In this document: one piece after another, positions 28,785 through 37,462 of the stretch
Numbering within the stretch: position 1 is the stretch's first letter
Layout of the letters: each line of letters begins with the position of its first letter
NCBI RefSeq assembly: GCF_000164865.1
Contig: NC_014618.1
Span: 2,232,001-2,296,000 of the forward strand
Origin: [Enterobacter] lignolyticus SCF1
GTDB lineage: Bacteria > Pseudomonadota > Gammaproteobacteria > Enterobacterales > Enterobacteriaceae
Length of the DNA stretch: 64,000 nucleotides
Direction of reading: 5' to 3'
Notes under the pieces: model-generated
What the model saw: only the letters and a program-made list of their open reading frames with translations
What the model was told of the DNA's origin: nothing
The model's database searches: none
Made by a program: the position numbers and the translations under genes

Positions 28785-29612
28785 ATGCCACCACGGCTGG
28801 ATACACCGTCTTCAGGACTGGTTCTGGATTCGCTGTCCGCGGGCTACGGACAGCAGCGAATTATCGATGAGATTAGCCTCTCGATTCCCCAGGGAAAGCT
28901 GACCGCGCTGGTCGGCGCCAACGGCTCAGGGAAATCCACGCTGCTTTCAACCATGGCGCGGCTGCTGCAGCCGCTGGGCGGCTGCGTCTGGCTCGACGGC
29001 AAGCAGATTCATCAGCAGCCGACGAAAGCGGTCTCGCGCCAGCTCGGGATATTGCCGCAGAGCGCCACGGCGCCCGAAGGGCTGACCGTTTTTGAGCTGG
29101 TGTCCCGCGGGCGCTATCCGTGGCAGGGGCTGCTCAGGCAGTGGTCGGCGGCCGATGAGCGGGCGGTGGAACAGGCGCTGGCGGTCACCGGCACCTCGGC
29201 GCTGGCGCATTTACCGGTCGACAGCCTCTCCGGCGGCCAGCGGCAGCGCTGCTGGATAGCCATGGCGCTGGCCCAGGAGACGCCGACGATACTGCTGGAT
29301 GAGCCGACCACCTGGCTCGATCTTCGCTACCAGGTGGAGATCCTCGAGCTTCTCCGGCAGCTCACCCGCGATCACGGGCGTACCGTGGTGGTGGTGCTGC
29401 ACGATCTCAATTTCGCCGTCAACTATGCCGATACGCTGGTGTTCCTGCGCCAGGGAGCGCTGCAGGGCGTCATTCATGACAGCGCGCTGTGTACCCCGGA
29501 GCTTATCAAAACCGTGTTTGACGTTGACGTGCATATGACCCTCAACCCGCTGACCGGAAAACCCTTTTTTATGCCGTTTCGCGCCAGTGAAGGGGCGCCG
29601 TCATGCGCGTGA
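28785..29612 (+). CDS. FepC/FecE-type ABC importer ATPase (system 2)
   Basis: A 275-residue siderophore-importer ATPase with Walker A GANGSGKST, signature LSGGQRQRCW, Walker B TILLDEPTTWLD and switch His in VVLHDLNFAVNY. An AGGAG six bases ahead of the ATG at 28785 fixes the start; the open frame reaches further upstream without a ribosome site. First gene of a rightward operon placing the ATPase before two permeases and a binding protein. Overlaps the next gene by 10 bases. Confidence 0.9.
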   Translation: MPPRLDTPSSGLVLDSLSAGYGQQRIIDEISLSIPQGKLTALVGANGSGKSTLLSTMARLLQPLGGCVWLDGKQIHQQPTKAVSRQLGILPQSATAPEGLTVFELVSRGRYPWQGLLRQWSAADERAVEQALAVTGTSALAHLPVDSLSGGQRQRCWIAMALAQETPTILLDEPTTWLDLRYQVEILELLRQLTRDHGRTVVVVLHDLNFAVNYADTLVFLRQGALQGVIHDSALCTPELIKTVFDVDVHMTLNPLTGKPFFMPFRASEGAPSCA

Positions 29613-30613
29613 GGACCTTACCCGGCGTCGCGCGCGGCCGGAAGCCTGGCTACGCATTGGCCCTCCTGCTGCTGTTGGCCAGCGGCGCGCTGGTGCATCT
29701 CGGGCTGGGCGCGCGCTATATCCCGGCGCAGACCGTACTCGAGGCGCTGGTGGACTATGATCCGACGCAGTTTGCGCAGCGCATCGTCGTCGAGCTGCGG
29801 CTGCGTCGGCTGCTGGCCGCGCTGCTGGTCGGCGGCGCGCTGGGCGCGGCGGGGCTGCTACTGCAAACGCTGATCCGCAACCCGCTGGGAGAGCCGCATA
29901 TTCTGGGTCTTAACGCCGGGGCGGCGCTGGCGGTGGTCTGCGGCTCGGCGCTGGGGTTCAGCAGCGTCGGGCAACCTCTGGTAGCGGCGGCCGGCGCGGC
30001 GCTCTGGTTCAGCCTGGTGATGCTGCTGGCCTCTTCCGGGCGCGGCGGGGCCACGCCGCTTAAGGTGACGTTGTGCGGCGTGGCGCTGTCGGCGTTTGCC
30101 TCCTCGCTGACCGCCGCCATTTTGATCCTGGATGAACAAACCCTGCTGGCGCTGCGCACCTGGCTTGCGGGCGATCTGTCGGGGATTGGCCGGGAAACGC
30201 TGCAGCACGCGCTGTGGCCGGCGCTGGCCGGGCTGTTGATAGCGCTGGCGCTGGCGCCGCGGCTTAACGTGCTCGCGCTGGGCGATACCGTCGCCCGGGG
30301 GCTTGGCGTCAATCTGCTGCGCACCCGGCTGCTCGGCCTGGTCGCCACTGCGCTGCTGTGCGGCACGGCGGTGGCGGTAGCCGGGCCGCTGGGATTTATC
30401 GGCCTGGTGGTGCCGCACCTTATCCGGCGGTTTATTACTGACGATTTGCGGGTTGCCGTCGTGCTCTCCCTGCCGGTCGGCGCGCTGCTGCTGCTGGCGG
30501 CGGATATTGCCGCCCGCACGCTGCTGGCCCCGCAGGAGCTGGCGACCGGCGTGGTGACGGCGCTGGTGGGCGCGCCGGTGTTCATTCTTATCGCCGCGAG
30601 GTGTTTGCGATGA
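29603..30613 (+). CDS. FecCD-family permease, first subunit (system 2)
   Basis: A 336-residue FepD-like permease with about nine to ten membrane helices. Family motifs LRLRRLLAALLVGGALGAAG, NPLGEPHILGLNAGAALAVV and GPLGFIGLVVPHLIRRFITD are clear. It pairs with the next gene as a heterodimeric channel, in contrast to the single permease of system 1. Stop overlaps the next ATG (ATGA at 30610-30613). Confidence 0.9.
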   Translation: MRVRTLPGVARGRKPGYALALLLLLASGALVHLGLGARYIPAQTVLEALVDYDPTQFAQRIVVELRLRRLLAALLVGGALGAAGLLLQTLIRNPLGEPHILGLNAGAALAVVCGSALGFSSVGQPLVAAAGAALWFSLVMLLASSGRGGATPLKVTLCGVALSAFASSLTAAILILDEQTLLALRTWLAGDLSGIGRETLQHALWPALAGLLIALALAPRLNVLALGDTVARGLGVNLLRTRLLGLVATALLCGTAVAVAGPLGFIGLVVPHLIRRFITDDLRVAVVLSLPVGALLLLAADIAARTLLAPQELATGVVTALVGAPVFILIAARCLR

Positions 30614-31662
30614 AAAGTGCGCTGACGCGGGCCGGTTTTCGTACGATGACGCTGCCGGGCGCGCGGCTGCTGCTGCGCCCCAAAGCGCTGCGGGTCGCCG
30701 CCGCGATGATCGTGCTGATACTGGCGCTGCTGGTCGTTGGCCTGGCGAGCGGGTCGCTGGCGATACCGGCGGGCCGCATCGCCCGCGCGCTGTTTGACGC
30801 CAGCGCGCTCAGCGCCCAGCAGGCGCTGGTGGTGCAGGATATCCGGCTGCCGCGTCTGCTGATGGCGCTACTGTGTGGCGCCATGCTCGGTATGGCCGGG
30901 GCGGCGATGCAGAGCATTACCCGTAACGGGCTGGCGGACCCGGGGCTTATCGGCGTGAAGGAGGGGGCCAGCATCGTGGTGCTGGCGCTGGTGCTGTTTT
31001 TCCCGGCGCTTGGCGTGGCCTGGCGGCCGCTGGCTGGGCTGCTCGGCGGGACGCTGGTGGCGCTGGCGGTCGTGCTGATGGCCCGCGATCTGTCGCGCCC
31101 GCGCTTTATTCTCATCGGTATCGGCGTGTCGTGGGGGCTGGCCGCGGTGGTGGGGATGTTCATGACCACCGCCGATGTGCGCGATGTCCAGACGGCGATG
31201 ATGTGGCTTGCCGGCAGCCTGCAGTCCGCGTCCTGGCCGCTGCTGCTGGTGGCGCTGGCCTGGGCCATTCCCGGCGCGCTGATGCTGTTTCTCAGCGCCC
31301 GGGCGGCGGATGTCGCCATGCTGGGCGACGCGGCGGCCACCGGGCTGGGCGTCCGGCTGCCGCCGCTGATGCTGCTGCGGTTCTTTGCGCCGGTGCTGCT
31401 CACCTCCGCCAGCGTTTCCTGCGTCGGCAGCCTCGGCTTTGTCGGGCTGATGGCGCCGCACATGGCGCGATTTCTGCTGCGCGGCGGCCAGGTGGCGCTG
31501 CTGTGCGGTAGCGCGTTAACCGGCGCGCTGCTGGTGCTGCTTACCGATACGCTGGGACGCCTGGCGTTCGCGCCGCTGCAAATTCCCGCCGGGATCGTCA
31601 TTGCGCTGGTGGGCGGACCGTTCTTTTTAATGTTGCTATGGCGTCGTCGCGACGCGCTGTAA
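30610..31662 (+). CDS. FecCD-family permease, second subunit (system 2)
   Basis: A 350-residue FepG-like permease: IRLPRLLMALLCGAMLGMAG, GLADPGLIGVKEGASIVVL and CVGSLGFVGLMAPHMARFLL segments. ATG at 30610 is used because it overlaps the preceding stop; an in-frame GTG lies three codons upstream. Very high GC (extended GCG/CTG codon use). Confidence 0.9.
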   Translation: MKSALTRAGFRTMTLPGARLLLRPKALRVAAAMIVLILALLVVGLASGSLAIPAGRIARALFDASALSAQQALVVQDIRLPRLLMALLCGAMLGMAGAAMQSITRNGLADPGLIGVKEGASIVVLALVLFFPALGVAWRPLAGLLGGTLVALAVVLMARDLSRPRFILIGIGVSWGLAAVVGMFMTTADVRDVQTAMMWLAGSLQSASWPLLLVALAWAIPGALMLFLSARAADVAMLGDAAATGLGVRLPPLMLLRFFAPVLLTSASVSCVGSLGFVGLMAPHMARFLLRGGQVALLCGSALTGALLVLLTDTLGRLAFAPLQIPAGIVIALVGGPFFLMLLWRRRDAL

Positions 31663-31674
31663 ATAAGGGTTGCT

Positions 31675-32622
31675 ATGCGCTGGATATGTTCCTTCCTTTT
31701 ACTGCTCGGCTGTACGGCGCAGGCGGCGCCAATGCGGGCATTTACCGACGATCTTGGCCGTACCGTTCAGGTGCCGGTACGCCCGCTGCGCATTGTGTCG
31801 CTGCACGATCTGGATATTACGATCCCGCTTATCGAGCTTGGCGTGCCGCCGGTCGCCAGCCACGGCCGCACCCGGCCGGACGGCAGCCATTACCTGCGTT
31901 CCAGCGCGGCGCTGACGGGCATTGATTTCGATAACAGCGCCATCCAGTTCATCGGCAGCGCCGATATCGATCTCGAAGCGGTCGCCGACGCCAGGCCCGA
32001 CCTTATCATCACGGAACCTAACCGCAATGTGCCGGTGGAGCAGCTGCAAAAAATCGCCCCGACGGTGAGCATCGATCATTTGCTCGGCAGCGCGCCGCGT
32101 ATTTATCAGCAGCTGGCTGACCTGACCGATACCCGCGCGCGGCTGGCCATTCTTGACCGACGCTATCAGGAGGAGATTACGCAGCTGAAGGCGATGGTTG
32201 ATACGCAGCGCATCACCGTGTCGGTTATCCAGGCGAACGGCGGCAAGGTTACCGTTCACCACGCCTATCACGCGCTCGGGCGCGTGCTGCGCGATGCCGG
32301 GTTCCGCTTCCCGCCGCTTATCGAGCAGATCCCGGACGGCCAGCGCATCGACGTCAGCGCCGAGCGGCTCCCGGAGCTGGACGCCGATTTTGTCTTCGCC
32401 ACCTGGCGTTCGGACACCGGCGGCAGGGCGGACGATGAGCGAAAGGCCATGGAGGCGGTGATGCCCGGCTGGTGCGATTTTATGCAGGCCTGCCGCAGCG
32501 GGCGCTATGTGCTGCTGCCGCGCGAGGAGGTTATCTCTAACTCCTACGCGGCGTTGAGCCTGATGGTGGCGCAGGTGCAGTCGCATATCGCGGGGCGCCC
32601 GATTCCGGCGATCGCGCAATGA
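31675..32622 (+). CDS. Iron-siderophore binding protein (system 2)
   Basis: A 315-residue FepB/FhuD-like binding protein. The leader MRWICSFLLLLGCTAQA could be cleaved by signal peptidase I after AQA or, given LLLGC, by the lipoprotein peptidase at Cys13. The mature lobes show TDDLGRTVQVPVRPLRIVSL, LIELGVPPVASHGR and ARPDLIITEPN. Stop overlaps the start of the RpiR-type gene (ATGA 32619-32622), placing that regulator in the same transcript. Confidence 0.85.
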   Translation: MRWICSFLLLLGCTAQAAPMRAFTDDLGRTVQVPVRPLRIVSLHDLDITIPLIELGVPPVASHGRTRPDGSHYLRSSAALTGIDFDNSAIQFIGSADIDLEAVADARPDLIITEPNRNVPVEQLQKIAPTVSIDHLLGSAPRIYQQLADLTDTRARLAILDRRYQEEITQLKAMVDTQRITVSVIQANGGKVTVHHAYHALGRVLRDAGFRFPPLIEQIPDGQRIDVSAERLPELDADFVFATWRSDTGGRADDERKAMEAVMPGWCDFMQACRSGRYVLLPREEVISNSYAALSLMVAQVQSHIAGRPIPAIAQ

Positions 32623-33503
32623 ACGCCAGAGGAAAGGGGCGGGTCGACCTGTTCGGCGATCGCTTCCGCGCCCGCGCGCACCAGCTGTCTCCCCGGCTGC
32701 AGGCGGTGGTGAACTACATCAACGACAACCGCGAGGTGGTGCTGGAGCGTACCGCCATGCAGATAGCCGCGGCGACCGGCACCTCGGACGCCACCGTGGT
32801 GCGGGCGATTCAGGCGCTGGGATTCGCCGGGCTGCGAGAGCTGAAGCAGACTATGGAGCGCTGGTTTGGCCCCACGGTCACCTCCTCGGAGAAAATGCTG
32901 TCGACGGTCAGCGCCCTGTCGAGCGACGTCAGCTCCAGCATCGATTTCGTGCTGGAAGGGCATCAGCGCGCCTGCGATATTCTGGCGCGCCCGCAGAACC
33001 GGGCCGCGGTGGCGCAGGCGGTGGCGCTGCTGGCGGACGCCCGCCAGGTCGCCATCTTCGGCATCGGCGCTTCCGGTATTCTGGCGGAGTATACCGCCCG
33101 GCTGTTCAGCCGCATTGGCCTGCCGTCGTGTGTGCTCAACCGCACCGGGTTTAGCCTCGCCGAACAGCTTATCAACCTGCAGCGCGGCGATGTGCTGGTG
33201 ATGATGGGGCAAAAATCGCCGCACCGCGAAGGGCTTACCACCCTGAGAGAGGCTAAACGGCTGGGGATCCCGACGATTCTGCTGACCCAGGCGCCAGACT
33301 CGCGCTTCAGCCAGCTGTCGCAGGTGGTGGTCGAGGTGCCGCGCGGCGGCGATAACGGGCGCGTACCGCTGCACGGTACGGTGCTGATCTGCCTCGAGAT
33401 GATTGTGCTGTCGGTGGCGTCAACCCGGCCGCAGCAGACCATGAAGTCGATGAAACGCATCAACGAGCTGCACCGGGCGATAGGAAAATCCGGCGGCAGA
33501 TAA
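32619..33503 (+). CDS. MurR/RpiR-family transcriptional regulator
   Basis: A 294-residue regulator with an N-terminal HTH_6 domain (about 22-95: RTAMQIAAATGTSDATVVRAIQALGF would be the recognition region) and a C-terminal SIS sugar-isomerase fold (IFGIGASGILAEYTARLFSRIG, MMGQKSPHREGLTTLREAK). RpiR regulators usually sense phosphosugars. Here it is translationally coupled to a siderophore-type binding protein and precedes an amino-acid importer with a large palindrome in the 79-base gap, so that importer is a plausible target. Confidence 0.85.
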   Translation: MNARGKGRVDLFGDRFRARAHQLSPRLQAVVNYINDNREVVLERTAMQIAAATGTSDATVVRAIQALGFAGLRELKQTMERWFGPTVTSSEKMLSTVSALSSDVSSSIDFVLEGHQRACDILARPQNRAAVAQAVALLADARQVAIFGIGASGILAEYTARLFSRIGLPSCVLNRTGFSLAEQLINLQRGDVLVMMGQKSPHREGLTTLREAKRLGIPTILLTQAPDSRFSQLSQVVVEVPRGGDNGRVPLHGTVLICLEMIVLSVASTRPQQTMKSMKRINELHRAIGKSGGR

Positions 33504-33547
33504 GGACCGACCACATATCCATTGCGCTCAACCGCCTTATTATGTAA

Positions 33548-33572
33548 TTTTATGCATATTAAATGCATAAAA
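33548..33572. promoter_or_regulatory. 25-base palindromic operator candidate
   Basis: TTTTATGCAT and ATGCATAAAA form a perfect 10-base-arm inverted repeat around ATTAA, directly upstream of the AAGG ribosome site of the amino-acid binding-protein gene. An extra TTATGTAA half-site-like copy precedes it. Probable regulator-binding site, perhaps for the RpiR-type protein encoded upstream. Confidence 0.6.
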
Positions 33573-33582
33573 AGGTGATTGT

Positions 33583-34350
33583 ATGTGGACGAAATGGATT
33601 AAAGCAGGGTGTTTACTGGCGGCGCTGGCGGGCAGCGCGCAGGCGGCGCAGGAAACCTACGTGGTTGGGGCGGGCGGTACCTACCGTCCGTTTGAATTTG
33701 AAAACAACCAGAAGCAGCTGGAAGGTTTTGATATCGACATCATCAAGGCCATCGCTAAAGCGGAAAACTTCAACATTAAGCTGGTCAATACGCCGTGGGA
33801 GGGGATTTTCGCGACCCTGAACGCGGGCGATCGCGACATCATTATTTCGGGGATCACCATTACCGACAAGCGTAAGCAGATGGTCGATTTCTCCGCGCCT
33901 TATTTCCCGGCAGAGCAGTCCATCGTGGTGCCGTCAACCTCCAAAGTCGCCTCGCTGGCGTCGCTGAAAGATGAAAAAGTCGGCGTGGTGAACTCCAGCA
34001 CCGGCGACATCGTGGTTTCTGACGTCCTTGGTAAAAACAGCACCGCCATTAAGCGCTTCGATAACACGCCGCTGATGCTGCAGGAGCTGTTTGAAGACGG
34101 CGTCAGCGCGGCGGTCGGCGACGTCGGCGTGGTGAAGTACTACATCAAACAGCACCCGGAAAAGCAGTTCAAACTGGTGTCGGATGCGAAATTTGAGCGT
34201 CAGTATTTCGGGATTGCGGTCGCGAAAGGCAACGACGCGCTGCTGGCGAAAATCAACGACGGCCTGAAGAAAATCGTCGCCGACGGCACCTACGCGAAAA
34301 TCTATAAGACCTGGTTTGACGACAACGTGCCTGCGCTGCCGGCACAGTAA
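33583..34350 (+). CDS. Polar amino-acid ABC importer binding protein
   Basis: A 255-residue SBP family 3 protein (GlnH/ArtJ/HisJ class) with a cleavable leader ending SAQAA near residue 22. The ligand lobe shows GTYRPFEFENNQKQLEGFDID, MISGITIT-like IIISGITITDKRKQMVDFS and C-terminal ADGTYAKIYKTWF. Of this class, the sequence is closest to glutamine/ambivalent polar amino-acid binders; exact ligand unknown. First of a three-gene importer operon. Confidence 0.88.
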   Translation: MWTKWIKAGCLLAALAGSAQAAQETYVVGAGGTYRPFEFENNQKQLEGFDIDIIKAIAKAENFNIKLVNTPWEGIFATLNAGDRDIIISGITITDKRKQMVDFSAPYFPAEQSIVVPSTSKVASLASLKDEKVGVVNSSTGDIVVSDVLGKNSTAIKRFDNTPLMLQELFEDGVSAAVGDVGVVKYYIKQHPEKQFKLVSDAKFERQYFGIAVAKGNDALLAKINDGLKKIVADGTYAKIYKTWFDDNVPALPAQ

Positions 34351-34416
34351 TACGCAGTCAGGATTAACGCGGCTGTCGCGGCTTTCGCGCCAGCCGCATT
34401 TTTTCAGGGAAAACGT

Positions 34417-35175
34417 ATGACGGGATTCCGTTGGGAGATTATCCAGGAGTATCTGCCGCTGTTTATGGAAGGCGCCTGGATGACGATTAAATGCACCATT
34501 ATCTGCGTGATTCTGGGCACGCTGTGGGGGCTGACGCTGGGCCTCGGGCGGATGGCGAAAGCCGAACATGGGCCATGGAAGTACGTGCTGCGCTATCTGG
34601 TGCAGTTTCCGGTGCGCTTCTACGTCAGCGCCTTTCGCGGTACGCCGCTGTTTGTGCAAATCATGGTGGTGCACTTTGCGCTGATCCCGCTGTTTATCAA
34701 CCCCCGTGACGGCCTGCTGGTAACCGGCGGCCTGATGAGCAGCGATTTCGCCCGCGCCCTGCGCGCGGATTACGGCGCGTTCTTGTCCTGTATTGTCGCC
34801 ATTACGCTCAATGCCGGCGCCTATGTTTCAGAGATTTTCCGCGCCGGGATCCAGTCCATCGACAAGGGACAGATGGAGGCGTCGTGCGCGCTCGGAATGC
34901 CGTGGTGGAAATCGATGCGCAAGGTGATCCTGCCGCAGGCGTTTCGCCGGATTCTGCCGCCGCTTGGCAACAACGCGATAGCGATTGTCAAAGACTCTTC
35001 GCTGGCCTCCGCCATCGGTCTGGCGGATCTGGCCTATGCCGCCCGTACGGTGTCCGGCGCTTATGCCACCTACTGGGAACCCTACCTGACCATCTCCGTG
35101 GTGTATTGGGTGATAACGTTCCTGCTGGCGCAGCTGGTTAACCGTCTTGAGAAGAGGTTTGGCAAAAGTGATTAA
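34417..35175 (+). CDS. Polar amino-acid ABC importer permease
   Basis: A 252-residue HisMQ-family permease with five membrane helices and the EAA loop YVSEIFRAGIQSIDKGQMEA. One permease gene implies a homodimer. An AGGGAAAACGT ribosome region lies upstream. Stop codon overlaps the GTG start of the ATPase gene. Confidence 0.9.
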   Translation: MTGFRWEIIQEYLPLFMEGAWMTIKCTIICVILGTLWGLTLGLGRMAKAEHGPWKYVLRYLVQFPVRFYVSAFRGTPLFVQIMVVHFALIPLFINPRDGLLVTGGLMSSDFARALRADYGAFLSCIVAITLNAGAYVSEIFRAGIQSIDKGQMEASCALGMPWWKSMRKVILPQAFRRILPPLGNNAIAIVKDSSLASAIGLADLAYAARTVSGAYATYWEPYLTISVVYWVITFLLAQLVNRLEKRFGKSD

Positions 35176-35890
35176 GATCAGAAATCTGCATAAGCACTTT
35201 GGCGACAGCCACGTGCTGCGGGGTATCGATTGCAATATTCAGCCGCAGGAGGTGGTCTGCATCATCGGCCCGTCCGGCTCCGGGAAAAGTACCTTTCTGC
35301 GCTGCATGAACGCGCTGGAATCGGTCACCGAAGGCGAGGTCATCGTCAACGGCTATGCGGTGCACGATACGAAGACCGATCTCAATAAGCTGCGCGAAGG
35401 CGTCGGGATGGTGTTTCAGCGCTTCAACCTGTTCCCGCACATGACGGTACTGGAAAACCTGCTGATGGCGCCGATGGCGCTGCGCGGAATGACGCGCAGC
35501 GAGGCGCAGACGCTGGCGGAAAGCCTGCTGGCAAAGGTGGGGCTTAGCGATAAACGCGACGCCTGGCCCTCAAGTCTCTCCGGCGGCCAGCAGCAGCGCG
35601 TGGCGATCGCCCGGGCGCTGGCGATGCAGCCTTCGATCATGCTGTTTGACGAGCCCACCTCCGCGCTTGACCCCGAGCTGGTGGGGGATGTGCTGGCGGT
35701 GATGAAAGCGCTGGCGGGGGAAGGGATGACGATGGTCATCGTCACCCACGAGATGGGATTTGCCCGCGAGGTGGCCGACCGGGTTATCTTTATCGACCAG
35801 GGCGTGATTCAGGAGCAGGGCACGCCGGCGCAGATTTTCGGCGCGCCCACCAACCCGCGCACCGCCGCGTTTCTCAGCAAGGTGCTCTGA
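35168..35890 (+). CDS. Polar amino-acid ABC importer ATPase
   Basis: A 240-residue GlnQ/HisP-type ATPase: Walker A GPSGSGKST, signature LSGGQQQRVAIARAL, Walker B IMLFDEPTSALDPE and H-loop VTHEMGFARE. The GTG at 35168 overlaps the permease end by eight bases and gives the usual start IKIRNLHKHF; an upstream in-frame ATG would lie far inside the permease. Confidence 0.93.
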   Translation: MIKIRNLHKHFGDSHVLRGIDCNIQPQEVVCIIGPSGSGKSTFLRCMNALESVTEGEVIVNGYAVHDTKTDLNKLREGVGMVFQRFNLFPHMTVLENLLMAPMALRGMTRSEAQTLAESLLAKVGLSDKRDAWPSSLSGGQQQRVAIARALAMQPSIMLFDEPTSALDPELVGDVLAVMKALAGEGMTMVIVTHEMGFAREVADRVIFIDQGVIQEQGTPAQIFGAPTNPRTAAFLSKVL

Positions 35891-35980
35891 CGCCGGACGA
35901 ACAGCCGCGTCCTCCGTACTTGCCGGATCGGCGCGGCTGGCTTAGGGTTATTGCGACAACGTACAACGGGTGGAGCAAAC

Positions 35981-36715
35981 ATGACCCTGCATTCACAACT
36001 GCTGCTGGAGGTCCCCGGCATCCGCCATGCTTTTCTCACCGCGGCGGAAAGCGCCGGGCGCGACCGCGCCGGCGAGCTGGACATTAAGCAGGTTCACGGC
36101 GCTGAGCTGCTCGCGCTTGACCGCCGCCGTCCGCAGGGCCGCCCGCAGGTGGACGGCGTTTTTACGCATCTGACCGGGGAGAAGATAGCCATCACGACGG
36201 CGGACTGCCTGCCGCTGCTGATGGCGTCCCGCGACGGGCGGTTTATCGCCGGGGTACATGCGGGCTGGAAAGGCATTGCCCAGGGGATCGTCGAGAACAG
36301 CGTCCGGCAGTTTATACGCCACGGCATCGCGCCCGCCGATGTGGTTGTGGCCGTTGGCCCGCATATCCGCGCCTGCTGCTACGAGGTTTCCGCAGGCTTT
36401 TTCCCGCTGCTGCTGACCACCCCCGGCGGCGCGCTGGCGCAGGCGCACCGCGACAGCCTCTTCTTTAACGCTCCGCAGCGTCCCAACCCGCACAGCGCGG
36501 CTCCCCGGGAGCCCAACGGCCTGTGGTTCGATTTGCCGCACTTTTGCGAACTGCACCTGCTGGCGGCGGGAATACGGGCCGGGCATATCGACTGGCTGGA
36601 GAGCTGTACCTATTGCAGCCCGCAGACGCTGGGGTCTTATCGCCGTCGTACGCATTATCCGGCGGTAAAAACGCAGCAGATATCATGGATTTCCCGCGAT
36701 GAGGTATTTTGCTGA
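35981..36715 (+). CDS. PgeF/YfiH-type multicopper-like (laccase-domain) protein
   Basis: A 244-residue YfiH/PgeF (DUF152) protein, whose E. coli member edits peptidoglycan precursors wrongly carrying L-Ser; other members show purine nucleoside phosphorylase or polyphenol oxidase activity in vitro. The three metal ligands are visible: His in KQVHGAEL, Cys in TADCLPLL and His in HAGWKGIAQG. The ATG at 35981 follows GGAG; an earlier in-frame ATG lacks a ribosome site. It is not at the usual yfiH locus (near rluD/clpB), so it is probably a second copy. Confidence 0.8.
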   Translation: MTLHSQLLLEVPGIRHAFLTAAESAGRDRAGELDIKQVHGAELLALDRRRPQGRPQVDGVFTHLTGEKIAITTADCLPLLMASRDGRFIAGVHAGWKGIAQGIVENSVRQFIRHGIAPADVVVAVGPHIRACCYEVSAGFFPLLLTTPGGALAQAHRDSLFFNAPQRPNPHSAAPREPNGLWFDLPHFCELHLLAAGIRAGHIDWLESCTYCSPQTLGSYRRRTHYPAVKTQQISWISRDEVFC

Positions 36716-36799
36716 AAACGTAGCTGAGCGACCGCCGGGTAGTAAGGTCCAGGATTGGACGTACTCAAGGGTTGTATTTGGTCTCTTTTAATTTATTCT

Positions 36800-36809
36800 A
36801 CCGATCGGT
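36800..36809. promoter_or_regulatory. Palindrome before the LuxR-type pair
   Basis: ACCGATCGGT is a perfect 10-base palindrome ending 37 bases before the first LuxR-type start, in an AT-rich setting. It resembles TetR-class operators but no regulator can be assigned. Confidence 0.35.
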
Positions 36810-36846
36810 CGCAGCATTGAAAATGTAAATTCAGAGGCATCGGTCT

Positions 36847-37455
36847 GTGTCGCAAATATTGCTGTATGAGCCAAGAGTACTTCTTCGCTCTTTGGTTCAG
36901 CATCTCATTGATGGTAAATCGCGGCCGCTCTGGCCACATCAGATATCGACTTCATATATTACGGATATCCGCAGTTCAGCAAATAAAAGTATGTGCGTGC
37001 TCGTAGGCGTTGGCGGGGTTGGGCAAAATTTTGCCGAACTTCTTCGGCTATTTCGGCATTTGAAAATGATGAAGGTAAAAACGGTTGCGTGGGTGCCTGC
37101 GGACTATCTCTATTTGACAAAATTACTGCGTGCGGTAGGTGTTAATGAGGTTTTAACCGAAGAGAACTTAACCAATGAGCTTACGGCGACATTACAAAAA
37201 ATGGCCGCGCCATGGGATGCGGCAATTAAACGACGCCGGGTGCCGGATATATCACAAACTGAACTGGATATTTTATTGCTGTTCTCTGCGGGGCTATCGG
37301 CAAAAGATATCTCTGTGCACCGGGGATGCTGTTATAAAACCGTATTCTCCTGGAAACACAATATTTGCATGTCGCTGGATATTAAAACGCCGGATCAGTG
37401 GTTAACGGTATTGGCGGAAATAGCCCAGATCTCAACGCTCTATCAACAACGGTGA
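36847..37455 (+). CDS. LuxR/NarL-type regulator, first of tandem pair
   Basis: A 202-residue protein with a C-terminal LuxR helix-turn-helix (about residues 135-190: ISQTELDILLLFSAGLSAKD, KTVFSWKHNI). The N-terminal 120 residues look like a degenerate receiver fold (MSQILLYEPRVLLRSLVQHL; GVGGVGQ) without a clear phosphoacceptor Asp. GTG start, supported by AGAGG nine bases upstream. GC content is lower than its neighbours, suggesting transfer. The second regulator starts 7 bases after the stop. Target unknown. Confidence 0.75.
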   Translation: MSQILLYEPRVLLRSLVQHLIDGKSRPLWPHQISTSYITDIRSSANKSMCVLVGVGGVGQNFAELLRLFRHLKMMKVKTVAWVPADYLYLTKLLRAVGVNEVLTEENLTNELTATLQKMAAPWDAAIKRRRVPDISQTELDILLLFSAGLSAKDISVHRGCCYKTVFSWKHNICMSLDIKTPDQWLTVLAEIAQISTLYQQR

Positions 37456-37462
37456 TCGTCCT

